Positions 1-6,962 of a DNA stretch of 9,397 nucleotides are shown piece after piece. Source of the DNA: an uncultured bacterium (GTDB lineage: Bacteria; Cyanobacteriota; Vampirovibrionia; Gastranaerophilales; Gastranaerophilaceae); NCBI GenBank assembly GCA_902772945.1, contig CACYCU010000201.1, forward strand, positions 1 to 9,397, read 5' to 3'. The stretch's first letter is position 1. Each line of letters starts with the position of its first letter. The notes under the pieces are model-generated. The model was not told the origin of the DNA, searched no databases, and saw only the letters and a list, made by a program, of their open reading frames with translations. The position numbers were made by a program, and so were the translations under genes.

Positions 1-44
1 GCTCTTGTTTCATCTTCTTTAAATAAATTTTTAATAAATTCCAT
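1..44 (-). CDS. 5' end of a leftward gene, product unknown (partial)
   Basis: An ATG on the minus strand at 44-42 opens a frame that runs off the left edge and reads MEFIKNLFKEDETR. It is preceded on that strand by AAAAAGGA about six bases upstream, a good Shine-Dalgarno match, which is the main reason to accept the start. Only about 14 codons are visible, mostly charged residues without a signal peptide, so no function can be given. The gene is divergent from the DUF1858 gene, and the 69 bases between the starts probably hold both promoters. Confidence 0.6.
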   Translation of the reverse strand, partial: MEFIKNLFKEDETR

Positions 45-62
45 ATTCTATCCTTTTTGTTA

Positions 63-97
63 TATAATGTTTTTAATGTTAAAGTGTAGAAAGTCAA
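63..97. promoter_or_regulatory. Divergent promoter region between the partial left gene and the DUF1858 gene
   Basis: On the minus strand a TTGACT box (97-92) and a TAAAAA box (75-70) are 16 bases apart, a plausible sigma-70 promoter for the leftward partial gene. On the plus strand a perfect TATAAT (63-68) lies 45 bases before the DUF1858 start, without a convincing -35 box. The two -10 elements nearly touch, so the divergent genes may compete for polymerase. The calls rest on consensus matching alone in AT-rich DNA. Confidence 0.4.
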
Positions 98-113
98 CAA
101 AAAGGAGACAAAA

Positions 114-317
114 ATGGCTACAAAAATTACTAAAGATATGAACATTATGGATATTGTTCAAGCATGTCCTGAAAGCGTTGCGGTATTCCAAAAATATGGT
201 TTGGGATGTATTGGATGTGCTGCTGCACACTTTGAAAACCTTGAAGCAGGTGCAAAAGTTCACGGTTTTGATGTTGATGCTATGGTTGATGATATCAACG
301 CATTAATAGCTGAATAA
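114..317 (+). CDS. DUF1858 small redox-disulfide domain protein
   Basis: This 67-residue soluble protein looks like a complete DUF1858 domain, the family also called the hybrid-cluster-protein-associated redox disulfide domain. The diagnostic part is visible: an N-terminal 'KDMNIMDIVQACPE' segment with Cys18, a 'FQKYGLGCIGC' motif giving a CxxC pair at Cys32 and Cys35, then an acidic 'ENLEAGAKVHG' helix. Family members are proposed to carry out dithiol/disulfide or metal chemistry, but the exact reaction is not established. The start is firm: AAAGGAG at 101-107 lies six bases upstream. The gene stands alone, with a hairpin terminator about 20 bases after the stop. No hybrid cluster protein gene is visible, though the divergent left neighbour is cut off. 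Confidence 0.88.
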   Translation: MATKITKDMNIMDIVQACPESVAVFQKYGLGCIGCAAAHFENLEAGAKVHGFDVDAMVDDINALIAE

Positions 318-336
318 TTTTTTAATAAACAAAAAG

Positions 337-365
337 AAAAAGAGGTCATATTTTGACCTCTTTTG
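337..365. terminator. Bidirectional intrinsic terminator between convergent genes
   Basis: The arm AAAAGAGGTCA (338-348) pairs perfectly with TGACCTCTTTT (354-364) around a five-base loop, giving an 11-bp stem. A-rich DNA on the left and T-rich DNA on the right provide a U-tract in either direction; the leftward one is longer. It sits between the stop of the DUF1858 gene and the stop of the leftward 633-residue protein, so it can end both transcripts. Confidence 0.88.
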
Positions 366-368
366 TAG

Positions 369-2270
369 TTATGATTTATTTAAAAAGCCTGCCATTGTCG
401 GTTGATTAGCCGAAATATTTAAAGGAGTTTTTACATTAGTAACTTGTGCATTTGCCATTGCTTCTTTTGCTGCATTTTCTTTAGCAACAGCTTTTTTAGT
501 CATCTTTTCACAATATCTTGCCAGCCACATCATAAATGCAGGTACAAGGATTATTGTTGATGCAAATCCAAATGCACTGTTATATGTTTTTGCTCTGTTT
601 ATAAATTTATTATCTTTTGATGAAAAGATTGAATATATTTTTTCTAATTCATCAGAACCTTTAGCTTTTTTGAATGCTTCGTTAATTTCTTCAAATGAAG
701 CATCTTTCAATGCTTTTCCTGAACCGTATTTATTCATTATAGCTTCAGCTTTTTCTTTTACTGTTGAATCTATATTCAATACTTTCTTTACATCTCCGCC
801 ATTTTCTTTTAAGAATGTGAAGAATCCGTTAATTCCATCTTTATATTCATTGATTTTGCTGTATTTAGAAACTATTTGATCGCTTGAAAGTACATTAATA
901 CCATTTCCTGCCGTAAAGTAGTTTTTAAATTTAGATATAAATCCTTTTGAGTGATCTTGAGGTTTGATATTCAATGCAAGTCCTGAAATTTTTGAAAATG
1001 CATTTGAAAAACCTCTTGACAATGCTTTAGCAAAGAAAAGTATAGCAGTAAAGCTTGTTATGTCACGAACAAGAATTTCTTTACGTTCCTTATCACTTTT
1101 TGCATTTAAATAGCGAGCCGGTAATGTAAAACCAAATAGCAATGTTATCATACCTGTCAAAGACATTGCAGCTCCGTTAAATTCAAAACGATTTAATAAA
1201 TCAGAAATTTTTCCGCTATTTACGGCTTTTTTACCTATTGTTTCAAAGCCTCCGGTAAATGTCGGTTGATTGTTCTTTTCTGCTTTTTTGTTTTCGGTAT
1301 TTGTTTCAAGTCCTTTTAATCCGGGATCATGTTTTAAACCTAAGTTGTACAATTTAGGAATCAACATATAGAATCCCACTACAGACCCCCACATTCCAAA
1401 GTTTGAAAGGACTCTTGTGCCGATTCTGTGGTTATTAAATTTATTAATAAATTCTTTTATGTTATTTGTACTGTTTTGTTTAATAGATTTACCGACTTTT
1501 TCAAAAGCATCATTAGTATAATCTGTCAGACTGCTCATCATACGTGAAATACTGGAGTTAAGAGTTTTATCTCCGGATTTCATGACAGTGGATTCAGTGC
1601 TTATTGAAGCTCCGCTATTTGTTTTTCGTAAATTTTGATATTTTTCTATAAATTCACCCGTAAGCTTTTTAGCTTCTTTTTTATTTTTATTTTTGCGTAA
1701 ATCTTCAATATTTATTAAATCTTTAGCAAATTCTTCGGCTTTAGTTTTTAATTCTGATCCGGATAATCTTTGTTCTGTAGAATTGTACAAAAGATTTTCA
1801 AAGACCTGTGAATAATATCCTAGTTTGAAAGCTTTTTGATCTGTTAATTGAGCTGTGTGTTTTGAAGCATAGTCTGCAAAATGTTCTCCGAGGATATTTA
1901 TATGATTTGCATGAACGTTATTTGCAGTCCCCGAATATTTTTTAATCAAAGTCAAAAGTCCAAGCGGGATAAAGTATGCACTCGGACCGCTAAGAACTTC
2001 ACGGATACCTTCTCTGCGAGCAAATTCCCAATTTAAAGGGCCTGTTCTTTTCCCGTTTTCATCACGTTCTCTGTTACGGTTAAGACCTTCATATATTCTT
2101 GGAGCAACCATGCCAATGCCGTCTTGCGTGATGAAAGAAGCCATAAATCCGCCTTTGTCAATCGTATCCATTACGGTAAGAATAGGATTGAAACTACCGG
2201 TAAACGATTGCTGACGTTTTACGGGTATTTTAGCTTTTGAACTACTACTATTTATTGCTTCTACAGGCAT
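369..2270 (-). CDS. Large multi-membrane hypothetical protein with repeated FTG-type motif
   Basis: I do not recognise a named family for this 633-residue protein; its style resembles uncharacterised Gastranaerophilales proteins (from memory). There is no classical signal peptide. Hydrophobic segments lie at about 97-110, 288-311, 367-389, 402-418 and 564-586, separated by long lysine/glutamate/asparagine-rich helical stretches (about 145-285 and 440-560). A short motif recurs: QQSFTGSF (20-27), QPTFTGGF (335-342) and a degenerate C-terminal QPTMAGFL (623-630). The C-terminal tail after the last membrane segment is Ala/Lys rich. The ATG at 2270 is preceded by TAGGGA, a modest ribosome binding site, and by a good promoter 117 bases upstream. 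It is transcribed alone and ends at the shared hairpin terminator. A membrane location is likely; the function is unknown. Confidence 0.85.
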   Translation of the reverse strand: MPVEAINSSSSKAKIPVKRQQSFTGSFNPILTVMDTIDKGGFMASFITQDGIGMVAPRIYEGLNRNRERDENGKRTGPLNWEFARREGIREVLSGPSAYFIPLGLLTLIKKYSGTANNVHANHINILGEHFADYASKHTAQLTDQKAFKLGYYSQVFENLLYNSTEQRLSGSELKTKAEEFAKDLINIEDLRKNKNKKEAKKLTGEFIEKYQNLRKTNSGASISTESTVMKSGDKTLNSSISRMMSSLTDYTNDAFEKVGKSIKQNSTNNIKEFINKFNNHRIGTRVLSNFGMWGSVVGFYMLIPKLYNLGLKHDPGLKGLETNTENKKAEKNNQPTFTGGFETIGKKAVNSGKISDLLNRFEFNGAAMSLTGMITLLFGFTLPARYLNAKSDKERKEILVRDITSFTAILFFAKALSRGFSNAFSKISGLALNIKPQDHSKGFISKFKNYFTAGNGINVLSSDQIVSKYSKINEYKDGINGFFTFLKENGGDVKKVLNIDSTVKEKAEAIMNKYGSGKALKDASFEEINEAFKKAKGSDELEKIYSIFSSKDNKFINRAKTYNSAFGFASTIILVPAFMMWLARYCEKMTKKAVAKENAAKEAMANAQVTNVKTPLNISANQPTMAGFLNKS

Positions 2271-2317
2271 GTCCCTACTTTACAAATTTCATAACTACAC
2301 ATGTATTTAAAAACATC

Positions 2318-2382
2318 ACACTTAACTTAATTGCTTTTTTCGACTTCTTTTTTAAGAAAGGTTAAGTAAATGCATTAAGTGT
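2318..2382. repeat. Cluster of ACTTAA/TTAAGT half-sites forming inverted repeats
   Basis: ACACTTAA (2318-2325) is the exact reverse complement of TTAAGTGT (2375-2382). Inside, a second pair CTTAAC (2321-2326) and GTTAAG (2361-2366) offers a competing fold. Counting the hexamer in either orientation, copies occur at 2320-2325, 2325-2330, 2362-2367, 2375-2380 and, just outside, 2392-2397. The array covers the predicted start of the leftward transcript, so it could be a 5'-terminal RNA stem or a DNA operator. The inner part is T/A-rich and may form a small extra hairpin. Confidence 0.6.
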
Positions 2383-2386
2383 ATTT

Positions 2387-2415
2387 ATTATACTTAATCG
2401 GTATGTTTTTTGCAA
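2387..2415 (-). promoter_or_regulatory. Predicted promoter of the 633-residue membrane protein gene
   Basis: Read on the minus strand, TTGCAA (2415-2410) and a perfect TATAAT (2392-2387) are 17 bases apart. Transcription would begin near 2380, giving a 5' leader of about 110 bases that starts within the inverted-repeat array. One ACTTAA/TTAAGT half-site (2392-2397) abuts the -10 box. Confidence 0.6.
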
Positions 2416-2513
2416 GTTATTTACTACAAATATAACAATATTTTTACAAATTTTGTAATAAACCGTTTTATTAAATAAAAAATCACACGCATGTACTATT
2501 TTTTTATGTAAAA

Positions 2514-2542
2514 TTGACTATATTTTTAGTGTAAGTTAAAAT
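2514..2542 (+). promoter_or_regulatory. Predicted trmFO promoter that would give a leaderless mRNA
   Basis: TTGACT (2514-2519) and TAAAAT (2537-2542) are 17 bases apart, each matching the sigma-70 consensus at five of six positions. Transcription normally starts about seven bases after the -10 box, which is 2549, the A of the trmFO start codon. No Shine-Dalgarno sequence lies between the -10 box and the ATG. Confidence 0.65.
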
Positions 2543-2548
2543 TATTTT

Positions 2549-3847
2549 ATGGAAGTTAATGTAATTGGTGCAGGTTTGGCCGGCTCTGAAGCAGCTTTGC
2601 AGCTTGCAAAAAGAAAAATAAAAGTAAATTTGTATGAAATGCGTCCTAAAAAGATGACAGGGGCGCATAAAACAGATAAATTTGCAGAGTTTGTTTGCTC
2701 AAACAGTTTAGGTGCAGCGGATTGTTCAAACGCTTCAGGTTTGTTAAAAAAAGAAATGGAGCTGTTGGGTGGTGAGCTTATTGGTATTGCAAGAGGATGT
2801 TCTGTTCCTGCAGGAAATGCTCTTGCTATAGATAGGGAGCTCTTTTCTCAAACTGTTACTGATAAAATAGAAAAAAATCCATATATAAATGTTATAAAAG
2901 AAGAAGTGACTCAAATACCTGATGGGTATACTATTATGGCATCAGGACCTTTAACTTCCGAAAGTCTTGCTGAATCTATAAAAGAATTTACAAAAAGTGA
3001 GCATTTACATTTTTTTGATGCGATTGCTCCGATTGTTGAAAAAGACAGTATAAATTTTGACATAGCCTTTTGGGCCAGCAGATACGGTAAGGGTGAAGCT
3101 TCATACATAAATTGTCCGATGAATAAAGAACAGTATGAAAATTTTTATAATATATTAATAAATTCACCTAAAATTGAGTTGAAAGATTTTGAAAAGAATG
3201 CAAAATTTTTTGAGAGCTGTTTACCTATTGAAGTTTTGGCTTCAAGGGGAGTTGACACATTAAGATTCGGACCTATGAAACCTGTTGGTTTGGTTGATAA
3301 ACGTACAGGTGATGAGAATTATGCGGTTGTTCAATTAAGGCAGGATAATTCGGCCAAAACTCTTTTCAATCTTGTAGGATTTCAAACAAATTTGAAATGG
3401 GGAAGTCAAAAGGAGCTTCTTCAATCGATTCCGGGGCTTGAAAATGTTAATATTGTTCGTTATGGAGTAATGCATAGAAATACTTTTATAAATTCTCCAA
3501 AAATTCTAAACCCGACTCTTCAAGCCAGAAATAGGAAAGATTTGTTTTTTGCAGGGCAGCTCACAGGTACTGAGGGTTATACCGAATCTATAGCGACAGG
3601 GATGCTTGCAGGATTGAATATGGCGAGATTGGTAAATGACGAGAAACTTTTAGTTTTACCCAAAACAACTATGCTTGGCGCATTAACGCAATATATCAGT
3701 GATGAAAATCAAGACAAATTTCAACCGATTAATTCCAATTGGGGGATTGTAGAGCCTATTGAACTGCCAAAGAAAGAACGCAAGAATAAGAAACTAAAAG
3801 CAGAACTTATTGTAAAACGGTCAATTGAGGCAATTCCTTCTATTTAG
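2549..3847 (+). CDS. trmFO: Methylenetetrahydrofolate--tRNA-(uracil-5-)-methyltransferase TrmFO
   Basis: TrmFO is a cytoplasmic FAD enzyme that makes 5-methyluridine at position 54 of the tRNA T-loop, taking the carbon from methylenetetrahydrofolate and reducing power from NAD(P)H. At 432 residues it is full length. The N-terminal dinucleotide motif VIGAGLAGSEAA (5-16) binds FAD. The conserved EFVCSNSLGA block carries Cys50, and FESCLPIEVLASRG carries Cys224, matching the two functional cysteines of the family (Cys53 and Cys226 in the Bacillus protein). Further family blocks are DTLRFGPMKPVGL (236-248) and the C-terminal FAD site FAGQLTGTEGYTES (334-347). The start is the only ATG that keeps the whole FAD motif. 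It lacks a Shine-Dalgarno sequence and sits at the predicted transcription start. The gene overlaps the convergent hydrolase gene by 8 bp. Confidence 0.97.
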   Translation: MEVNVIGAGLAGSEAALQLAKRKIKVNLYEMRPKKMTGAHKTDKFAEFVCSNSLGAADCSNASGLLKKEMELLGGELIGIARGCSVPAGNALAIDRELFSQTVTDKIEKNPYINVIKEEVTQIPDGYTIMASGPLTSESLAESIKEFTKSEHLHFFDAIAPIVEKDSINFDIAFWASRYGKGEASYINCPMNKEQYENFYNILINSPKIELKDFEKNAKFFESCLPIEVLASRGVDTLRFGPMKPVGLVDKRTGDENYAVVQLRQDNSAKTLFNLVGFQTNLKWGSQKELLQSIPGLENVNIVRYGVMHRNTFINSPKILNPTLQARNRKDLFFAGQLTGTEGYTESIATGMLAGLNMARLVNDEKLLVLPKTTMLGALTQYISDENQDKFQPINSNWGIVEPIELPKKERKNKKLKAELIVKRSIEAIPSI

Positions 3848-5624
3848 TACATTTATTAATCCATTTTACGAGATTTTCAGCAGGTGTTCCTCTGCGTTCG
3901 GCTTTCACATGTCCCATTGCCCATACTGTTTCAAAGTCAACATTTTGTTTACCGCAATATTTTTTTAGTGCGAGAGCCAAATTAACTTCTGTTGTCAATG
4001 CTGTATCGGTTTGACTTATACCTGAACGTATTCTCCAATATTTTGCAGCATTAGAGGTTTTATAACCCTTATAGCCCGGTACCAAATAGTATAGAGGATT
4101 GTACATATTCATTCTGGTTTCGGTATTGTTGCCGAGTGCATCTGTTTTTGAAAAATCGCTTGCAAATTCTGATTCATATTTAGTATTTTTTAAGAGTTCT
4201 GCTGTTTTTTTATCAAAATGGAGTCCTTTTCCGTCACCTAATCCAAACAGAATATTTTCGCCTTGTTTTCTGTCTAAACTGTCAAATGCCCCGACCGGTT
4301 TGGTTGCAGGTTTCATTTCGTTTACAAAATCATTCATGTTTGTTATTTTAACGGTATGTGTATCGGGGTCATAATTTATCCATTTTTTCTTGGAATTTAG
4401 GTAATTTATATATTCTTCATCTGTTTTAAATATAAGGTTTTGTTTTTGCTCTTTTTGAATTTCTTGTTTAATTTCTCTTTCTGCTTCATCTTTTTTCCCG
4501 TATTCAAAAGCGAGATTTATTTCATTTAATTTTCCTGTTGAAGAATCAGAAATTTTTTCAGTTTTTGAAGGTTTTACTTCATTTGGTTTTTCTTCGGAAA
4601 TTTTATTTTTTTTGTCAATTTGTTCGAATTTGTTTTCTGCATTTTCTATTTTAAAATCATCAGAAAAACCTTCTTCTTTTCCGTATATTTTCAAATCAAT
4701 TGGAAATAAATTATCTACCAAAAAATTTTTCAAAGATTGGTTTACAATTTTTTCTAACAATTCATAGTAGCTTCCGCTTTGATAAATACCGTTTTCTGAT
4801 TCCTTGAGAACTAATTTTTTTCCGGTGTCATCTCTAAATCCTTTTGTATTAATATATTTTACAAAATCTTCAGCCATATCTTTAGAAATTTTTTGACTTT
4901 CTTCATCCAAATCTTTTCTTGACATACCCAAATTCCATTCATAAGCCAAATTTGCGCTATCCAAGTTTGTTATTGGGCACCATGCCATTGCGCCGTATAT
5001 TTTGTCGCTGACACCTTTTATGGCTCCTATTTGTTTAAGATAAGGTTCGTATAATTTGTCATCACCTGATGCGCCTAAAATGACACTTTGAGCTCCGCCG
5101 CCGCTCATTCCGAATGAAAAAATTCTATTTACATTTCCGGGGATAATATTTTTATTATATTTTACATATTTTACAGCAGCTTTTAAATCTGTTACTCCGG
5201 CCGGTGCACCATGTTCTCGGCCTCTGAGACCCGGATATACATATATGAATCCGGCGTTTGTATATTCCCAAACACTTTTATATTCTGTCAATGCCGGGTT
5301 TGAAAAGTAGCCTGGAGTTTCTATCGACATTACTATGGGAGCTGTTTTTGCCGTATAATTCTTCATTGTGGCTTTTTTATCAATTACACAGGAGTATGTT
5401 TCATTTCCGTTTGATGTGCATTTCATGTAATTTGCCGGTACAAATACGGCAAGTTTCTCTAAGTTAATATCTGCGGGATTGTCGCAATATGGAATTCCAA
5501 GTTGATAAAAAACATTTTCTGCTGAGTTGTATTGCCATTTTGTCATGTCAATTTTGTCAGGATTGGCAAATGCTGATAAGTTTGTGCACATTAAAATTAA
5601 TGTAATTAATAAATTCTTTTTCAT
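3840..5624 (-). CDS. Secreted tannase/feruloyl-esterase-like alpha/beta hydrolase
   Basis: This 594-residue protein starts with a clear signal peptide (residues 1-20, cleavage after AFA). The alpha/beta-hydrolase core is visible: a nucleophile elbow GMSGGG with Ser174, then AWCPITNLDSANLAYEW (214-230), a block I associate with bacterial subtype-B tannases, and a C-terminal AMGH with the likely catalytic His572. The acid residue should lie around SQTDTAL (537-543), where Asp540 is the only acidic residue. These enzymes cleave galloyl or feruloyl esters of plant polyphenols; the substrate here is inferred. The region between Ser174 and the acid is long (about 365 residues) and contains a Lys/Glu-rich low-complexity insert at about 318-400. 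Cysteine pairs such as 69/79 and 557/592 may form disulfides outside the membrane. The start is firm: AAGGAG is six to seven bases upstream. Transcribed alone. Confidence 0.82.
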   Translation of the reverse strand: MKKNLLITLILMCTNLSAFANPDKIDMTKWQYNSAENVFYQLGIPYCDNPADINLEKLAVFVPANYMKCTSNGNETYSCVIDKKATMKNYTAKTAPIVMSIETPGYFSNPALTEYKSVWEYTNAGFIYVYPGLRGREHGAPAGVTDLKAAVKYVKYNKNIIPGNVNRIFSFGMSGGGAQSVILGASGDDKLYEPYLKQIGAIKGVSDKIYGAMAWCPITNLDSANLAYEWNLGMSRKDLDEESQKISKDMAEDFVKYINTKGFRDDTGKKLVLKESENGIYQSGSYYELLEKIVNQSLKNFLVDNLFPIDLKIYGKEEGFSDDFKIENAENKFEQIDKKNKISEEKPNEVKPSKTEKISDSSTGKLNEINLAFEYGKKDEAEREIKQEIQKEQKQNLIFKTDEEYINYLNSKKKWINYDPDTHTVKITNMNDFVNEMKPATKPVGAFDSLDRKQGENILFGLGDGKGLHFDKKTAELLKNTKYESEFASDFSKTDALGNNTETRMNMYNPLYYLVPGYKGYKTSNAAKYWRIRSGISQTDTALTTEVNLALALKKYCGKQNVDFETVWAMGHVKAERRGTPAENLVKWINKCTK

Positions 5625-5630
5625 TTCATA

Positions 5631-5675
5631 CTCCTTAGTACAAGTTTACCATAAAATTAAATTTCAATTTATCAA
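5631..5675 (-). promoter_or_regulatory. Promoter and ribosome binding site of the tannase-like gene
   Basis: On the minus strand TTGATA (5675-5670) and TATGGT (5653-5648) are 16 bases apart, with a predicted start near 5641. The Shine-Dalgarno TAAGGAG (5637-5631) follows, six bases before the ATG, so the leader is short, about 17 bases. The consensus match is moderate. Confidence 0.45.
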
Positions 5676-5690
5676 AGGGAAATTATAATT

Positions 5691-5731
5691 TTGTTGTATT
5701 AAATTTTTATGATATTCTTAGATAAAAGGAG
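5691..5731 (+). promoter_or_regulatory. Promoter and ribosome binding site of the tyrS cluster
   Basis: TTGTTG (5691-5696) and an extended -10 element TGATATTCT (5710-5718) are separated by a 16-base spacer. An overlapping TATGAT (5708-5713) is an alternative -10 box. AAAGGAG (5725-5731) is an excellent ribosome binding site five bases before the tyrS ATG. No T-box leader is present: the whole upstream space is only 112 bases and has no long stem, although tyrS is T-box controlled in many Firmicutes. Confidence 0.45.
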
Positions 5732-5736
5732 AAGTA

Positions 5737-6960
5737 ATGAATATTTTTGAAGAATTACAGGCCAGAGGACTTATTGCTCAAGTTACTGATGAAAAAGAGA
5801 TAAAAGAACTTATTAATAACGGCGGTGCTCGTTTTTATATAGGTTTTGATCCGACTGCAGATTCACTTCATGTTGGTCATTTTATGGCTCTTTGTTTGAT
5901 GAAAAGATTACAAATGGCAGGTAACAAACCTGTTGTTCTAATCGGCGGCGGAACAGGCTATATAGGTGATCCTTCCGGCAGGACAGATATGCGTTCAATG
6001 ATGACTCCTGAAACTATTCAACATAATTGTAATTGTTTTAAAAAACAAATGGAAAAATTTATTACATTTGGTGATGATGCAGCAATAATGGTTAATAATG
6101 CGGATTGGCTGCTTGATTTAAATTATATTGAGCTATTAAGGGAAGTTGGTGCATGTTTTTCTGTAAACAATATGTTGAGAGCGGAATGTTATAAACAAAG
6201 AATGGAAAAAGGTTTAAGCTTTTTAGAATTCAATTATATGATTATGCAGGCATTTGATTTTTATCATCTTCACAAAAATTATGGCTGTAATATGCAATTT
6301 GGCGGAGATGATCAGTGGAGCAATATGCTTGCAGGTACTGAATTAATCAGAAAAAAAACCGGTGATGATGCATACGCAATGACAATAACATTATTGATGA
6401 ATTCTGAAGGCAAAAAAATGGGTAAAACTGCAAAAGGAGCTGTATGGCTTGATCCTCAAAAGACTTCTCCTTTTGAATTTTATCAATATTGGAGAAATGT
6501 TGATGATGCCGACGTTATGAAGTGTATAAAAATGCTTACTTTCTTATCTTTAGAAGAAATTGAACAAATGGAAAAATGGGATGATTCAAGAATTAATGAA
6601 AAGAAAGAAATTCTTGCATATCATTTGACAGAACTTGTTCATGGTAAAGAAGAAGCTGACAAAGCAAAAGCTTCCGCATATGCATTATTTAGCGGCTCCG
6701 GAGATAGCGCAAATATGCCGACTACAGAATTTTCTGACGCTGATTTGCAGGACGGAAAGATTAATATTATTGATTTGATTATAAAATGCGGATTTTCCTC
6801 CAGCAGAGGTGAAGCAAAACGTCTGATAGGTCAAGGCGGTGTTAGCGTTAATGATGAAGCGGTCAATGCTCTTGATAAAAGTTATACAAAATCAGATTTG
6901 CAGGACGGATTAAAAATTAAAAAAGGTAAAAAGCATTTCCACAAAGCTATATGGGGGTAG
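5737..6960 (+). CDS. tyrS: Tyrosyl-tRNA synthetase
   Basis: This class I synthetase charges tRNA-Tyr with tyrosine in the cytoplasm. At 407 residues it has the normal length for the bacterial form. The HIGH motif is HVGH (45-48) and the KMSKS loop is KMGKT (227-231). Tyrosine-pocket residues sit where expected from the Bacillus enzyme: Tyr34, Asp78 in GYIGDPS, Tyr167, Gln171, Asp174 and Gln193 in GGDDQWSN. A C-terminal S4 RNA-binding domain covers about 343-404 and ends in KKHFHKAIWG. The ATG has AAAGGAG five bases upstream. The next gene begins two bases after the stop, so tyrS is the head of an apparent three-gene transcript with a cysteine-rich protein and a metal exporter. Confidence 0.98.
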   Translation: MNIFEELQARGLIAQVTDEKEIKELINNGGARFYIGFDPTADSLHVGHFMALCLMKRLQMAGNKPVVLIGGGTGYIGDPSGRTDMRSMMTPETIQHNCNCFKKQMEKFITFGDDAAIMVNNADWLLDLNYIELLREVGACFSVNNMLRAECYKQRMEKGLSFLEFNYMIMQAFDFYHLHKNYGCNMQFGGDDQWSNMLAGTELIRKKTGDDAYAMTITLLMNSEGKKMGKTAKGAVWLDPQKTSPFEFYQYWRNVDDADVMKCIKMLTFLSLEEIEQMEKWDDSRINEKKEILAYHLTELVHGKEEADKAKASAYALFSGSGDSANMPTTEFSDADLQDGKINIIDLIIKCGFSSSRGEAKRLIGQGGVSVNDEAVNALDKSYTKSDLQDGLKIKKGKKHFHKAIWG

Positions 6961-6962
6961 TT

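Noticed and set aside
60..263. Minus-strand reading frame over the DUF1858 gene
   Set aside because: It is antisense to a firmly identified gene with a perfect ribosome binding site, and its composition is what the reversed strand of that gene gives.
1645..1700. Lys/Asn-rich low-complexity stretch in the 633-residue protein as a recombination scar or repeat element
   Set aside because: It is ordinary AAA/AAT-type codon use in an AT-rich gene, with no exact repeat units.
2445..2472. AT-rich palindromes TACAAA-T-TTTGTA and AATAAA-CCGT-TTTATT between the divergent genes
   Set aside because: Short AT-only arms are expected by chance in DNA of this composition, and neither is positioned on a promoter element.
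4099..4374. Plus-strand 91-codon reading frame inside the tannase-like gene
   Set aside because: It is a shadow of the hydrolase gene on the opposite strand, without a ribosome binding site or recognisable domain.
5625..5736. T-box riboswitch upstream of tyrS
   Set aside because: The space is too short for a T-box, no TGGN-type T-box sequence or long stem is visible, and a promoter plus ribosome binding site fills it.
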